From Luteococcus sp038433135 (GTDB lineage: Bacteria > Actinomycetota > Actinomycetes > Propionibacteriales > Propionibacteriaceae), in assembly GCF_038433135.1 (NCBI RefSeq), contig NZ_JBCDMV010000030.1, forward strand, positions 16,178-80,177: DNA of 64,000 bases. Reading direction: 5' to 3'. The translations under genes were made by a program, and so were the position numbers. Below are positions 24,123 through 33,800 of this stretch, one piece after another. The notes beneath the pieces are model-generated. The model saw only the letters and a program-made list of their open reading frames with translations, made no database searches and was not told the origin of the DNA. Within the stretch, counting starts at the first letter, position 1. Every line of letters begins with the position of its first letter.

Positions 24123-25075
24123 GCCAGCTGCTGACGGAGGTTGACGGCCGCAGCCTCAGCCTCACCAATCTGGATCGGCAGCTCTTCGACACCGGCTTCA
24201 CCAAGGCCGAGGTGATCGACTACCAGCTGCGGATCGCCTCGGTGGCACTGCCCCATCTCGAGGGCCGCTGCCTGACCCGCAAGCGCTTTCCACAAGGGGC
24301 GTCAGCGGAGTCCTTCTACGAGAAGAACCTGCCCAACGGCGCCCCCGAGTGGGTCACGACGCAACTGGTCGACGCCTCCGACGTGCCGATCAGCTACCCC
24401 TTGGCCGACTCGCCCGCCACCTTGGTCTGGCTGGCGAACCTGGCCGCCCTGGAACTGCACACCCCCCAATGGCGGGTCCAGGACCTGGCCGGTGGCCCCG
24501 GTTCTCCCAGCAGGACGATCAGGCTCGACGCGCAGAACCTGGTGCGCAGCAATCGCGTCGTCCTGGACCTGGATCCGGGGCCGGGCACCACCATCGTCGA
24601 TTCCTGCCGCGCCGCGATGATGGTGGCCACCGAGCTGGCGGGCGACGGCCTGGTGCCCTTCGTCAAGACCTCCGGCAACAAGGGCCTGCAGATCTTCGCT
24701 GCGATCGAGCCCACACCGTGGCAGCGGGTGGCCGGCTATGTCCGGTCACTGGCCATCCAGCTGGCCGCGCGCCATCCCGAGACCTTCGTGGCGGTGATGG
24801 CCAAGCAGGAACGCCCCAACCGGATCTTCGTCGACCATCTGCAGAACCAGGCAGCGCGCAACACCATCGCACCCTATTCGCTGCGTGCCCGTGCCTTCGA
24901 GTCGGTCTCCACGCCGCTGACCTGGGATGAGGTGGCCGCGGTGGACTCCCCCGATGCGCTGCAGTTCCGCGCCGACGAGGTGTTGCACCGCGTCGAACAG
25001 CACGGCGACCTGTGGGCCGACCTGCTCGATCCCGCGCTCGCGGCCCCGCTGCCACCGGCCCGCAGCGACATCTGA
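24119..25075 (+). CDS. Stand-alone LigD-type primase-polymerase domain protein
   Basis: The protein is a LigD PolDom (archaeo-eukaryotic primase fold), which adds ribo- or deoxynucleotides during bacterial end joining. Visible are VLDLDPGPGT (the metal-binding DxD), KTSGNKGLQIF, KQERPNRIFVDHLQNQ and the TIAPYSLRAR block. No ligase or phosphoesterase domain is attached. Homology (VDGRSLSLTNLDRQLF-GFTKAEVIDY) continues in frame upstream of the first standard start codon (GTG 24212) to about 24130, but no ATG, GTG or TTG exists there. I place the start at CTG 24119, which overlaps the csp stop as CTGA; this start is uncertain. Confidence 0.85.
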   Translation: MSQLLTEVDGRSLSLTNLDRQLFDTGFTKAEVIDYQLRIASVALPHLEGRCLTRKRFPQGASAESFYEKNLPNGAPEWVTTQLVDASDVPISYPLADSPATLVWLANLAALELHTPQWRVQDLAGGPGSPSRTIRLDAQNLVRSNRVVLDLDPGPGTTIVDSCRAAMMVATELAGDGLVPFVKTSGNKGLQIFAAIEPTPWQRVAGYVRSLAIQLAARHPETFVAVMAKQERPNRIFVDHLQNQAARNTIAPYSLRARAFESVSTPLTWDEVAAVDSPDALQFRADEVLHRVEQHGDLWADLLDPALAAPLPPARSDI

Positions 25076-25121
25076 ACCCGTGACTGGCACCATCGGCCCA
25101 CCGCATGGTGGACTAACCCCC

Positions 25122-25964
25122 ATGACAGAGCAGCCGGCAGGTCCGGAGCGAGACCATTACACGCTGCAACCCCTGCCGTGGTTGGCAGGCTGCAGCGATC
25201 GGGGACAACGGCACGAGACCAATCAGGACGCCCTGGCGCTGGCCGGCCGCGAGACCGCGCATGGTCCGCTGGCGGTGCTGGTGATCAGCGACGGGGTCTC
25301 CACCTCGCTCGGCTCCGAGCTGTCGGCGGCGCTGGCGGCGGAGGTCGCCTCGGCATCCCTGGTGGCGATGCTGCGCGAGGAGCCGCATGCGACGGCGGAG
25401 CAGGTGCAGGCGGGCCTGACGGCCGCCTTCCACCAGGCCAATGGTGCGGTGCTGGCCAGCGAGGGCCCCGGCCCGGAGCCGGGCTCCTGCACACTGATCG
25501 GCGCGGTGCTCAATGATGGCCGGATCACCGTCGGGAATGTCGGCGACTGCCGTGGCTACTGGATCGGGGACGACGGCCAGGCGCAGATCCTCAGCGTCGA
25601 CGACTCCCTGGCGCAGGCCCGGATCGAGCTCGGGATGAGCCGGGAGGAAGCCGAACGCAGCTTCCAGGCGCACGCCATCACCCGCTGGCTCGGGCCCGAG
25701 AGCGCCGACGTCACCCCTCGCCAGGCCACCATCGACTCCCCCGGCGCAGGCTGGTTGATGATCTGCAGCGACGGGCTGTGGAATTACTGCTCCGCAGAGG
25801 ATGAGATGCGCGATCTGGTGCTGCGCACCGCCGCCGACTGCCAGCAGCAGGTGGCGGCCACCGTGGAGGCGCTGGTCGGCTGGGCCAACCAGCAGGGCGG
25901 CCGGGACAACATCACCGTCGCCCTGACCCGCGTCGGGGACGGCACGCTTGCCGACAACGGGTAG
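25122..25964 (+). CDS. PP2C-family serine/threonine protein phosphatase
   Basis: The 280-residue protein has the metal-dependent PP2C motifs: SDRGQRHETNQDAL (first aspartate), VISDGVS (the DG motif), GNVGDCRGYWI, MICSDGLWNY and the C-terminal GRDNITVAL. It dephosphorylates Ser/Thr phosphoproteins. There is no membrane segment, unlike the actinobacterial PstP near the origin, so it is probably a soluble regulatory enzyme; a cognate kinase is not visible in the window. Its stop codon overlaps the -10 of the next gene. Confidence 0.9.
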   Translation: MTEQPAGPERDHYTLQPLPWLAGCSDRGQRHETNQDALALAGRETAHGPLAVLVISDGVSTSLGSELSAALAAEVASASLVAMLREEPHATAEQVQAGLTAAFHQANGAVLASEGPGPEPGSCTLIGAVLNDGRITVGNVGDCRGYWIGDDGQAQILSVDDSLAQARIELGMSREEAERSFQAHAITRWLGPESADVTPRQATIDSPGAGWLMICSDGLWNYCSAEDEMRDLVLRTAADCQQQVAATVEALVGWANQQGGRDNITVALTRVGDGTLADNG

Positions 25965-25973
25965 GTTGGGGCC

Positions 25974-26198
25974 GTGGAAATCAAGATTGGTGTCAACAAC
26001 ATCCCGCGCGAGGTCAGCATCGAGACCGAGGCCTCGGCCGATCAGGTCGAACAGGCGCTGCGCACCGCCCTCACCGAGGGTGGCCTGCTCACCCTCACCG
26101 ACGCGAAGGGCCGCAAGGTTCTGGTGCCGGCCGCCCAGATCGGCTACGTCGATCTGGGTCAGGAACACAGCCGTCCGGTCGGCTTCGGCAACCTCTGA
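25974..26198 (+). CDS. DUF3107 domain-containing small protein
   Basis: The 74-residue protein begins with VEIKIGVNNIPREVSIET and ends in a beta-rich half (GRKVLVPAAQIGYVDLG), which matches DUF3107 (Rv3208A-like). Function is unknown. The GTG start has no Shine-Dalgarno sequence but lies six bases after TAGGTT (25962-25967), whose TAG is the stop codon of the phosphatase gene. A leaderless transcript starting at the GTG is likely. The gene precedes the convergent ferritin-like gene, an order also seen in mycobacteria. Confidence 0.88.
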   Translation: MEIKIGVNNIPREVSIETEASADQVEQALRTALTEGGLLTLTDAKGRKVLVPAAQIGYVDLGQEHSRPVGFGNL

Positions 26199-26225
26199 GA
26201 CGGCAGGCCGAAAGCCGGGGGCTGG

Positions 26226-26927
26226 TCAGGTCAGCCCCAGCAGCTCCATCCGTTCGCCATGGGCGGCGGCCAGGCGGGACATCAGAGCGCTGATCGCCGC
26301 CAGGTCGTCGCCCTGTCCTTCTCCCAGCCCGGTGAGCATCGTGGTCAGCTCGCCCTCGCGGGCGGCGACTCGCTGGGCCTGGCTGAGCGCCTCGGCCAGC
26401 AGCCGACGGCCGAACAGGGCCAGCCGACCCCGCTGGTCCGGGTCCGCGGTGATCGCCTCGGCCAGCATCCGGCCGGGCTCCGACGCCAACTCGGCGTCGT
26501 CGATGGAGCCGGTGAGGATCTCGCGCAGTTCGGCGGACAGGTTGCCGCCCACCCCGTCGGCGAAGTCACGCACCAACCCGCCGATGATGCACAGCTTCAC
26601 CAGGGATTCCGCCCAGGTCTTGGGTTCGGTGTGCCCGTTGAAGGCGTCCACCGGCGTCATGAAGCGCTGCATGGCGCCCTGGAGGTGACTGCCCCGGGTC
26701 TGCAGTTCGCGTTCCAGCCGGCCCAGATGGCTGAACCGCTGGGCCGCGATCCGCGCCAGCACCAGCTTGTCCTTGATGCTCGGCGCCTCGGTGGCCGCCG
26801 ACGCGGTGCGTTCGAAGGCGGCCAGGGAGCCGTAGGCAACCAGCCCCAGGAGCTCCACCTCCGCGGTGCGGATACTTGCCTGGTTGCCCGGTGGCTGATG
26901 CTCTGCTGCCATCTTGTTCGCGATCAC
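26226..26927 (-). CDS. Ferritin-like fold protein (MiaE-like, Rv3210c type)
   Basis: The 233-residue helical protein fits the ferritin-like fold-containing family found in actinobacteria next to the RhlE-type helicase. Candidate helix patterns include VELLGLVAYGSLAAFERT, LARIAAQRFSHLGRLERE and WAESLVKLCIIGGLVRDF. Glutamates and a histidine (FSHLGRLERE) could serve a di-iron site, but not all ExxH pairs are obvious. The family includes the tRNA hydroxylase MiaE; the substrate here is unknown. GTG 26927 lies seven bases after TAACCT (26940-26935), suggesting a leaderless start; ATG 26912 is the alternative. Confidence 0.8.
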   Translation of the reverse strand: MIANKMAAEHQPPGNQASIRTAEVELLGLVAYGSLAAFERTASAATEAPSIKDKLVLARIAAQRFSHLGRLERELQTRGSHLQGAMQRFMTPVDAFNGHTEPKTWAESLVKLCIIGGLVRDFADGVGGNLSAELREILTGSIDDAELASEPGRMLAEAITADPDQRGRLALFGRRLLAEALSQAQRVAAREGELTTMLTGLGEGQGDDLAAISALMSRLAAAHGERMELLGLT

Positions 26928-27102
26928 GAGGCACAGGTTAGTCGCCCAGCGTGCCTTGCACGACGGGGATCACCGCGAACCGGTAGCCTTGCTGTGTTGC
27001 ACGTTCCCGTGCAACCGCAGGTCGAGCCCCGCACACGCGGATGTGGCCACCTGCAGCAAACGCGCCGGTCTGACGATCGGTGGATCGAAAGAGACCTGAG
27101 CT

Positions 27103-28776
27103 GTGACCGAGAACCTGAATGTCGACGCCGAGCGCGTCGACGCCCTCGTCGGCGACGACGTGCACTCCGACCTGCCCAAGCCTGATGTGCAGACCACCTG
27201 GGACGATCTGGGCGTGCTGCCCGAGGTGCAGCAGGCGCTGGAGACCCAGGGCATCACCCACCCCTTCCCCATCCAGACGCTGGCCATCCCGATTGCCATC
27301 ATGGGCACCGACCTGATGGGTCAGGCTCGTACCGGCACCGGCAAGACGCTGGCCTTCGGCATCTCCATCCTGCAGCGCTGTCTGCTGGAGGGCGACGAGG
27401 GCTATGAAGAGCTGGCGATGCCCCCGGGCAAGCCGCAGGCGCTGGTGATGTGCCCCACCCGTGAGCTGGCGCTGCAGGTCTCCAAGGACCTGCAGGTGGC
27501 CTCCACCGTACGCAAGGTGCGGGTGCTGACCGTCTATGGCGGAGTCGGCTATGACGCGCAGCTGGAGGCGCTGGAGAAGGGCGTCGACGTGGTCGTCGGC
27601 ACCCCCGGCCGCCTGAAGGACCTCTCCGACCGGGGCACGCTGGACCTGTCCTGGCTGCGGATGCTGGTGCTGGACGAGGCCGACGAGATGCTGGATCTGG
27701 GCTTCCTGCCCGACGTCGAGACCCTGATCGGCAAGGCCCCGGCCGACCGGCAGATGCTGATGTTCTCCGCCACCATGCCGTCGGCCATTGTCGGCCTGGC
27801 CCGCGCACACATGCACCAGCCGATCAATGTCCGCGCCGAGGGCCACGACGCCCAGGCCACCGTGCCGGACACCACCCAGTTCGTCTACCAGTCGCACAAC
27901 CTGGACAAGCCGGAGATCATCGCCCGGGTGCTGCAGAGCAATGACGTCGACAAGGTGATGGTCTTCTGCAAGACCAAGCGCGCCGCCCAGCGCCTCTCCG
28001 ACGACCTGGAGGATCGCGGCTTCAACGCCGCCAGCATCCACGGCGACCTGAACCAGGCGATGCGGGAGAAGGCGCTCAAGCGCTTCCGCGCCGGTGAGGT
28101 GAAGGTGCTGGTGGCCACCGACGTCGCCGCCCGCGGCATCGACGTCACCGGCGTCAGCCACGTGATCAACCACGAGTGCCCGGAAGATGCCAAGACCTAT
28201 GTGCACCGGATCGGCCGCACCGGCCGCGCCGGGAACAAGGGCATCGCGATCACCCTGGTGGACTGGGCCGACATCGTGCGCTGGAAGACCATCAACAAGG
28301 CCCTCGAGCTGGACTTCGACGATCCGGTGGAGACCTACTCCACCAGCCCGCACCTGTACACCGATCTGGACATTCCCGAGGGCACCAAGGGCAAGTTGGC
28401 CGGTGCCGTGCCGAAGGATCGTCCCAAGCGCGACGACGATCGCGGCGGCCGTGATGGTGGCCGCGGACGCGGTGGGCGCGACGCCGGCCGTGGGCGGGGA
28501 CGTGACACGGCCAGCGACGACGAGGGCACCGAACGTCCTCGTGAGGAGCGCAAGGAGCGCCCCAAGCGCAGCCGTCGCCGGTTGAAGAATGGCGAGCCCG
28601 TCGAGGCCGGCACCGAGCAGGCCACCGCCGAGGCCGCCCAGGCCGAAGCCCCGCAGGCCGAAGCCCCGGCCGACGGCGAGAAGAAGCCCCGTCGTCGTCG
28701 CCGCAGCCGCGGCCGCGGCGGCGCCAAGCCGGAGGGTACCGACGCCCCGTCGGCCGGCGACTCCCCCGAGGCCTGA
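27103..28776 (+). CDS. rhlE: DEAD-box RNA helicase, RhlE-like
   Basis: The 557-residue protein has the Q motif (PFPIQTLAIP), Walker A ARTGTGKT near residue 75, PTRELALQ, TPGRL, DEADEML, SATMP, and the C-terminal helicase motifs including ARGIDVTGV and HRIGRTGRAG. The last 120 residues are a disordered Arg/Gly/Asp-rich tail that ends in basic clusters, typical for RNA-contacting tails. It should unwind structured RNA in ribosome assembly or decay. It is the counterpart of Rv3211 by position. A 7-bp hairpin with a TTCC loop (26997-27014) lies in the upstream region. Confidence 0.9.
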   Translation: MTENLNVDAERVDALVGDDVHSDLPKPDVQTTWDDLGVLPEVQQALETQGITHPFPIQTLAIPIAIMGTDLMGQARTGTGKTLAFGISILQRCLLEGDEGYEELAMPPGKPQALVMCPTRELALQVSKDLQVASTVRKVRVLTVYGGVGYDAQLEALEKGVDVVVGTPGRLKDLSDRGTLDLSWLRMLVLDEADEMLDLGFLPDVETLIGKAPADRQMLMFSATMPSAIVGLARAHMHQPINVRAEGHDAQATVPDTTQFVYQSHNLDKPEIIARVLQSNDVDKVMVFCKTKRAAQRLSDDLEDRGFNAASIHGDLNQAMREKALKRFRAGEVKVLVATDVAARGIDVTGVSHVINHECPEDAKTYVHRIGRTGRAGNKGIAITLVDWADIVRWKTINKALELDFDDPVETYSTSPHLYTDLDIPEGTKGKLAGAVPKDRPKRDDDRGGRDGGRGRGGRDAGRGRGRDTASDDEGTERPREERKERPKRSRRRLKNGEPVEAGTEQATAEAAQAEAPQAEAPADGEKKPRRRRRSRGRGGAKPEGTDAPSAGDSPEA

Positions 28777-28782
28777 CCCCGG

Positions 28783-29907
28783 TCAGTACTTCATCTGCAT
28801 CGCGGAGCGGACCTCATCCAGGGTCTGCTCCGCGATCGCATTTGCCTTCTCATTGCCGGCGCGCAGCACGGCGCGCAGGTGGTCCGGGTTGGCGGCCAGC
28901 TCGGCCCGCTTGGCCCGGATCGGCGCGAAGTGCTCGTTGATCGCCTCGGTGACCAGCTTCTTCAGGCCGCCGCCGCCGGCATCGCCCAGCTCGTCGGCGA
29001 TCCGCACCGGGTCGCCCCCGGTGGCCAGCGCAGCCAGCAGCACCAGGTTGCTGACCTCGGGCCGGGTGGCCGGGTCGTAGCTGATGTGCCGCTCGGAGTC
29101 GGTCTTGGCGCGCTTGATCAGCTTGGCCGTCTCGTCAGCGGTCATCCCGATCTCGATGGTGTTTCCCTTGGACTTGCTCATCTTGGTGCCGTCCAGGCCC
29201 AGGATCGCCGGGGCGGGGCTCATCAGGGCATCGGGCTGCGGGAAGACGGGGCTCTCGGCGTCGACGCGGCCGTAACGCTCGTCGAAACGACGGGCGATCA
29301 CCCTGGTGATCTCGATGTGCGGCAGCTGGTCCTTGCCGACGGGCACCAGGTTGGCCTTGCAGAACAGGATGTCGGCGGCCTGGTGCACCGGGAAGGTGAG
29401 CATCAGCCCGCTCATCGGCCGGTTGGGATTGTTGGCCATCTCGTCCTTGACCGTGGGATTGCGGTGCAGCTCGGGCACCGTGACCACGCTCAGGAAGGGC
29501 AGCAGCAGCTGGTTGAGCGCGGTCACCGACGAGTGGGTGAAGATGGTGGAGCGCTCCGGATCCATCCCGCAGGCCAGGTAGTCGGCCATGCCGTTGAGCA
29601 CATTGTCCTGCAGGGTGCCGACGCCATCGCGGTCGTAGATCACCTGGTAGTCGGCCACGACGAGCATGGTCTCGACACCCAGGTTCTGAAGCCGCACGCG
29701 GTTGGCCAGCGAGCCGAAGTAGTGGCCGATGTGCAGCTTGCCGGTGGGCCGATCTCCGGTAAGGATCCGGTACTTGCCCGGATTGACCGCAATGTCGGCC
29801 TCGATCTGGCGGCTGCGCTCCAGCGATCGGTTCAGCGACGCGTCGCTGATCTCCTCGCTGAGCACCTCTTCGGCCTGTGACTGCATGCCGACCTTGTCCT
29901 GGCTCAT
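28783..29907 (-). CDS. trpS: Tryptophan-tRNA ligase
   Basis: The 374-residue class I aminoacyl-tRNA synthetase has the HIGH motif (GDRPTGKLHIGHYFGSL) and a KMSKS loop (DGTKMSKSKGN). The form TGDRPTGKLHIGHY and the FPVHQAADILFCKANLVPVGKDQ block place it in the Gram-positive TrpRS clade with DRPTGK rather than the more usual QPSG(E/D)LHLGNY type. It charges tRNA-Trp. I chose ATG 29907 with a GAGGAGAGGA ribosome binding site; ATG 29931 would precede that site. It is convergent with rhlE, with six bases between stops. Confidence 0.95.
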   Translation of the reverse strand: MSQDKVGMQSQAEEVLSEEISDASLNRSLERSRQIEADIAVNPGKYRILTGDRPTGKLHIGHYFGSLANRVRLQNLGVETMLVVADYQVIYDRDGVGTLQDNVLNGMADYLACGMDPERSTIFTHSSVTALNQLLLPFLSVVTVPELHRNPTVKDEMANNPNRPMSGLMLTFPVHQAADILFCKANLVPVGKDQLPHIEITRVIARRFDERYGRVDAESPVFPQPDALMSPAPAILGLDGTKMSKSKGNTIEIGMTADETAKLIKRAKTDSERHISYDPATRPEVSNLVLLAALATGGDPVRIADELGDAGGGGLKKLVTEAINEHFAPIRAKRAELAANPDHLRAVLRAGNEKANAIAEQTLDEVRSAMQMKY

Positions 29908-29963
29908 GATGTCCTCTCCTCGCTCACCCACAGCAGGCGAGCTTACCTTTCCTGCACGACGAA

Positions 29964-29995
29964 CGCGGCGCCGCCCACTGGGGGGCGACGCCGCG
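29964..29995 (-). terminator. Terminator after the PHP phosphoesterase gene
   Basis: A 13-bp G/C-rich stem (29964-29976 with 29983-29995, one mismatch or wobble) with a 6-base loop, 22 bases past the PHP gene stop and 56 bases before the trpS start. A short TTCGTC tract follows on the minus strand. Confidence 0.65.
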
Positions 29996-30017
29996 GGTCG
30001 ATGCTCGGGATGCTGGC

Positions 30018-30869
30018 TCAGACGATGCCGCCGCGCAACCGGATCCGACGCAGGATCTCGCGGTAAGCGGTGTCGCGGGTGTTCTCGCAGCCCAGCGGGT
30101 TGTTGCGCTTGCCCAGACCGTGGTAGTCGGAGCTGCCGGTGCGGATCAGGCCCAGCCGACCACCCAGGGCGAAGAGCAGTTCACGCGCGCGCTCGTCGTG
30201 GTCGGGGTGGTTGACCTCGATCCCCTCCAGACCGTGCTCGTTGACCAGGCTCTCGATGAGCGGCGCGGTCAGCACCTGCTCGTTGCCGCGGCCCCACGGG
30301 TGCGCCAGGATCGCGATGCCGTGCGCGTCGTGGATCAGGTCGATCGCGGCACCCAGCTCGCAGGCGTAGCGCGGCACGTAGCCGGGCTTGTCGTCGCGCA
30401 GCCACTGGTCGAAGGCGTCGTCGCGATCCTTGACGTAGCCCTTGGCCACCAGCGCATCGGCGACGTGCGGGCGGCCGATGGATGGGGAGGCACCAGCGGC
30501 AGTGATGATGTCGTCGACCGTCAGCGGCATGCCCAGCTCGGTCATCCGTTCGGCGAAGGCCTTCAGCCGACCTGTGCGCGCCACCCGGATCTTGGCCAGC
30601 TCCTGCACCAGGGGCCGGTGGAAGGGGTCGCAGCCGTAACCGAGCAGGTGCACCGAGCGGCCATCCACCTGGGTGGACATCTCAATGCCGCACAGCACCT
30701 TCACGCCGATCCGCTTGCCGGCCTCAATGGCTTCGGGAATGCCGTCGAAGGTGTCATGGTCGGTGAGCGCGATGACGTCCAGCCCCACCTCCATCGCCTT
30801 GAGTACCAGTCGGGTGGGCGTGTCGGTGCCGTCAGAGACTACCGAGTGAGTGTGGAGATCGATCCGCAT
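30018..30869 (-). CDS. PHP-domain phosphoesterase (RNase AM/TrpH-like)
   Basis: The 283-residue enzyme starts with the PHP signature DLHTHSVVSDGTDTP, followed by ALTDHDTFDGI, GIEMST, AHPWGRG and SSDYHG, giving the histidine and aspartate ligands of a trinuclear metal centre. It fits the YciV/TrpH group, whose E. coli member degrades nucleoside 3',5'-bisphosphates and trims RNA 5' ends. Substrate here is inferred from family only. It lies upstream of trpS on the same strand, separated by a terminator. Confidence 0.9.
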   Translation of the reverse strand: MRIDLHTHSVVSDGTDTPTRLVLKAMEVGLDVIALTDHDTFDGIPEAIEAGKRIGVKVLCGIEMSTQVDGRSVHLLGYGCDPFHRPLVQELAKIRVARTGRLKAFAERMTELGMPLTVDDIITAAGASPSIGRPHVADALVAKGYVKDRDDAFDQWLRDDKPGYVPRYACELGAAIDLIHDAHGIAILAHPWGRGNEQVLTAPLIESLVNEHGLEGIEVNHPDHDERARELLFALGGRLGLIRTGSSDYHGLGKRNNPLGCENTRDTAYREILRRIRLRGGIV

Positions 30870-30890
30870 GGTCCTATCATGCCCGACTCG

Positions 30891-33800
30891 TCACGCGTTC
30901 GTCATGAGCGAGCGCACCGTTCTGAGACCAACCGACATCCGGGCCAGGTCCGGCTCGCTGTCCAGGATCTCGTTCAGCATCTGACTGCGCTGTTCGACAG
31001 CGGGTGTGGTGGCCCACCAGGCGTCCAGATCCCCGTGCGGGGCGATCTGGGCCACCAACTGGCTCTGCACCGCCAACAGGTCGTCGCGCAGCGCGGAGCG
31101 GGCCATCGTGTCCCACCTGTTGGTGCGGGGCAGGCCCTCGATCCGTTCCAGCATGCGGTCCAGGCCGAGCCGCTCGGAGGTCTCGAAGAAGAGCGTGGCC
31201 ACCTCAGCGGCGTCCCGCTGCTGATCCTGGGCGATCTCCACGCAGGGCAGCAGCAGGTGCGCCCAGCCGGCCCCGACGGCCACGGCCGCCAGGTCCTCGT
31301 CGACTCCCGCCTGGAGCACCTGGGCCAGTTGCTCGTCGTAGCTGGCGCGGGCCTTGCTGGCCAGCAGCTCCGGCAACACCCGGAACAGGCCCCGCACCCC
31401 GTCGCGGAAGCGGTCGATCACCGCCTGGATGTCGATCCCCTCCGCAAAGTGGTGCAGCAGCCAGCGGGCTCCGTACTCCACCAGCATCCGCAGCCGCAGG
31501 CGTAGCCGGGTCTGCAACTCGGCATCCAGCGCGGCCCGACGGGTGTTGACCTCCACCCGGCCCGCGTCGAAGATACTGCGGGCGGCCAGCTGGGCACGGA
31601 CCACCTGCGCCGGCTCCGCCCCGGTCTCGCTGGCCAGCCGGTGGCAGGCGGTCATGCCCTGGGAGTTGACGAAGCGGTTCACCGCGACGGTGGCGATGAT
31701 CTCGCGGTGCAGCCGGTGTTCGGGCATCCGCTCCCGGTAGCGTTCCCGCAGCAGCGGCGGGAAGTACTGCACCAGCCGATCCGCGACGAAGGGATCATCG
31801 GGCAGGTCGGAGGCCAGGATCTTGTCCGAGAGCCAGATCTTGCTCCAGGCCAACAGGGTGGCGAGCTCCGGGCTGGTCAGGCCGGAGCCCTCCCCGATCC
31901 GCTGCTTCATCACCGCCGTCGAGGGCATGTTCTCCACCGTGCGGTCAAGGTAGCCGGCCTGTTCCAGCTCCGTCATCCAGTCCTCGTGCACGCCAGCCAG
32001 CGACGGGGCCTGGAAACGGGCATTGGCCAACGCCAGGTTCTGGTCCACGTTGTGGCTGAGCACCAGGGCCGCAACGTCGTCGGTCATCTGGGGAAGCAGC
32101 GCATCGCGCTCCTCCTTCTCCAGCCGGCCGGCCCGGACCTCACCGTCCAGCAGGATCTTGATGTTCACCTCATGGTCGGAGGTGTCCACCCCGGCCGAGT
32201 TGTCAATGAAGTCGGTGTTGATCCGTCCACCCGTGCGGGCGTATTCGATCCGGCCGAGTTGGGTCCAGCCCAGGTTGCCGCCCTCGCCGGCCACCCGGGC
32301 GCGGATCTCGGAGCCATTGCGCCGAACCGCATCATTGGCCTTGTCACCAACGTCCTGATGGGTCTCGGAAGCGGCCTTGACATAGGTGCCGATGCCGCCA
32401 TTCCACAGCAGGTCCACCGGCGCGGCCAGGATGGCGCGGATCAACTGGGTGGGGGTCAAGTGCTCGACGCCGTCGTCCAGCCCCAACGCCTCGCGCGCCT
32501 GCGTGGAGATCGGTATCGACTTGGCCTGTCGGGAGAAGACGCCGCCGCCCTCGCTGATCAGCTCCGCGTCGTAGTCTGCCCAACTGGAGCGCGGCAGGTT
32601 GAACAGCCGCACCCGCTCCTCGAAGCTGCGTTCCGCGTCGGGCGTCGGATCCAGGAAGATGTGCAGGTGGTTGAAGGCGGCCACCAGGCGGGTGTGCCGG
32701 GACAGCATCATCCCGTTGCCGAAGACGTCGCCGGCCATGTCACCGATCCCGACGCAGGTGAAGTCCTCGTTCTGGCAGTCGATGCCCAGTTCACGGAAGT
32801 GGTGCTTGACCGATTCCCAGGCGCCGCGGGCGGTGATGCCCATCGCCTTGTGGTCGTAGCCCACTGAACCGCCCGAGGCGAAGCCGTCGCCCATCCAGAA
32901 GGCGCGCTCCACGGAGATCTGGTTGGCGATGTCCGAGAAGCTGGCGGTGCCCTTGTCCGCCGCCACGACGAGGTAGGGGTCGTCGGCGTCGTGGCGCACC
33001 ACGCGGGCGGGCGGCCGCACCTCGCCGTCGACGATGTTGTCGGTCAGGCTGAGCAGGCTGCCGATGAACAGCCGGTAGCAGGCCTTGCCCTCCTCCAGCC
33101 AGGCGGCCCGGTCGACGGCCGGGTTGGGCAGCTTCCGGGCGAAGAAGCCACCCTTGGCACCCACCGGGACGATCACCGTGTTCTTCACCATCTGCGCCTT
33201 GACCAGGCCGAGCACCTCCGTGCGGAAGTCCTCCGGCCGGTCGGACCAGCGCAGGCCGCCGCGCGCGACGGCGCCGAAGCGCAGGTGGACGCCCTCCACC
33301 CGCGGTGAATGGACGTAGATCTCGAAGGCCGGGCGGGGCTGCGGCGCCAGCGACAGCTGGCCGGGCAACACCTTGATCGCGAAGGCCGGCGCGTCGGCGG
33401 CAAAGAAGTTGGTCCGCACGCTCGCCTGGATCACCTCCAGGAAGTAGCGCAGGATCCGGTCCTGGTCCAAGGAGGCCACCTCGTCCAGTTCGGCGTCCAG
33501 CTCGGTCAGGCGCAGCGCGATGGCCTGTTCCCGGTCACCCCCCAGATCCGGATCGAAGCGGGTCTCGAAGAGCCCCACCAGGTGCTTGGCCACCGCCAGG
33601 TTGGCCCGCAACGTCTGTGCGATGTAGGTCTGGCTGAAGGGGGTCCCCAGCTGCTGCAGGTAGCGGCCGATGGCGCGCAGCACCATCACCTGCCGCCAGG
33701 TCATCCCGGCCTCGGTGACCAGCGCGTTCAGCGCGTCCACCTCGGTGGCGCCGCGCCAGGAGGCGTGGAAGGCGTCGGTGAAGCGGCGTCGGGCCGTCTC

